Source of the DNA: Sclerurus mexicanus
Taxonomy: Eukaryota > Chordata > Aves > Passeriformes > Furnariidae
NCBI GenBank assembly: GCA_013396755.1
Contig: VWZF01002623.1
Location: 226,348-290,347 of the forward strand
Direction of reading: 5' to 3'
Length of the DNA: 64,000 nucleotides
Part shown: piece after piece, positions 63,500 to 64,000 of the stretch
Layout of the letters: every line of letters begins with the position of its first letter
Position numbering within the stretch: the first letter of the stretch is position 1
Made by a program: the position numbers and the translations under genes
The notes under the pieces: model-generated
Told to the model about the DNA's origin: nothing
The model's database searches: none
The model's input: only the letters and a program-made list of their open reading frames with translations

Positions 63500-64000
63500 C
63501 AACATGGCTAGGCTTCACGAACGAAGATTTGCAAGGGCTCTACCCACGCTACAAGCACGCTGATGGCTAAAAAGGCCAATGCAAGATAGGCAAGTCTGAT
63601 CACAAAAGGCACAGTGGAAAGTCCCCATCAGCACTACTGGCGAGGCATGATTCTTCCTGCGTTGCCTTTTTTTCCTCAAGACTGATTCTGCGTGTGTTCT
63701 CAAAGGAAGCAGCAGCATTATGGATGGTGTTCTCCATTTCTCCTGATTGGAGGCCAGAGTGGACCATTGATGGTGGTCAATATGGCCAAGGCTGAGGTGT
63801 TGTTTCAGAGAATCCTTGTATCTCCTCTTCGGGGCTCCTCTCTTGCGGCAGCTGGTGGCGAGTTCCCCACAGAGCACAATCTTAGGGAGGCGGTGATCCT
63901 CCATCCTGGAGACGTGCCCTGCCCAGCGCAGCTGCATTTTCAGCATCATGGCCTCGATACTGGTGATTTCTGCCTGTTCAAGGACAGACACGTTAGTCAC
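63500..64000 (-). mobile_element. RTE-like LINE ORF2 C-terminus, cut by the window edge
   Basis: Open on the minus strand from the window edge to a stop at 63515-63517, 161 codons from the first visible Met. It starts in the post-RT region (residues 23-43: MQLRWAGHVSRMEDHRLPKI), continues with a basic RKRGAPKRRYKD segment (53-63) and HHQWSTLASNQEKWR (76-90). It ends in a C2HC zinc knuckle at residues 130-150 (C-x2-C-x12-H-x3-C, in FHCAFCDQTCLSC and IGLFSHQRAC). The family pattern of LRWAGHVSRM followed by a C-terminal SRIGLYSHQRAC-type knuckle is known from RTE-like non-LTR retrotransposons and is quite unlike CR1. Residues about 91-109 fit better in another frame, which reads SFENTRRISLEEK. 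Two mutually compensating frameshifts, one after KWR and one in the A-rich run near 63670, therefore make the frame look intact while the copy is damaged. The 3' end (low-coordinate side) is put near 63500 by eye. The rest of the element lies beyond 64000. Confidence 0.82.

Noticed and set aside
1..64000. CRISPR arrays, operons, rRNA or tRNA genes, and endogenous retroviral LTRs or gag/pol
   Set aside because: No regularly spaced repeats, ribosomal or cloverleaf signatures, or retroviral protein motifs were seen by eye. A tRNAscan or LTR search would be needed to exclude degraded copies.

Overview
This is vertebrate nuclear DNA, almost certainly from a bird. The main evidence is a set of CR1 LINE copies of avian type, with the characteristic 8-bp (ATTCTATG) 3' tail and the RVVRHW / VVDAP C-terminal protein signature. 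Other supporting signs are a low overall load of recognisable repeats (by my estimate about 5 kb of 64 kb), A/T-rich unique sequence, and faint traces of old amniote-wide SINE and foldback repeats. One CR1 copy (20404-20825) belongs to a subgroup with a different 3' end that I associate with Neoaves, passerines in particular. I infer a neoavian bird and cannot go further.

No protein-coding gene can be supported. The longest open frames are either retrotransposon remnants or chance frames. The window therefore looks like intergenic DNA or the inside of a very large intron. One short cysteine-rich stretch on the minus strand (4875-5083) has an exon-like look, but I could not identify it.

Layout: 1-5.9 kb is unique sequence with the exon-like stretch. 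At 5.9-6.2 kb there is an old LINE reverse-transcriptase fragment (plus strand). At 7.1-7.9 kb lies a decayed CR1 3' half (minus). At 10.0-10.5 kb is an A/T-rich block dense in homeodomain-type TAAT cores that could be a conserved regulatory element. At 11.1 kb a GA-rich microsatellite contains an assembly N. At 15.3 kb there is an A/C-only low-complexity tract. CR1 copies lie at 17.6 and 20.4 kb (minus). At 22.4 kb a second N is flanked by two near-identical 35-bp copies, a likely assembly join. At 29.0 kb and 30.6 kb there are an AT-rich inverted repeat and a foldback-type element with 11-bp perfect terminal inverted arms. MIR-like SINE fragments are seen at 25.4, 32.6 and 35.9 kb, and another foldback-like remnant at 40.8 kb. 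At 46.0 kb is the 3' tip of a CR1 (plus). The largest repeat is a very old CR1 copy of about 1.9 kb at 51.7-53.6 kb (minus) that still carries a recognisable succession of ORF2 segments. The right edge (63.5-64.0 kb) is the C-terminal end of a different LINE, not CR1: an RTE-like ORF2 with a C2HC zinc knuckle, running off the window.

Nothing here resembles a gene cluster, operon, CRISPR array or defence system, and I did not find a new biological system. The points most worth checking are the non-CR1 LINE at the right edge, whose relatives in birds may have been acquired horizontally, the foldback elements, the exon-like stretch, and the candidate conserved non-coding blocks.
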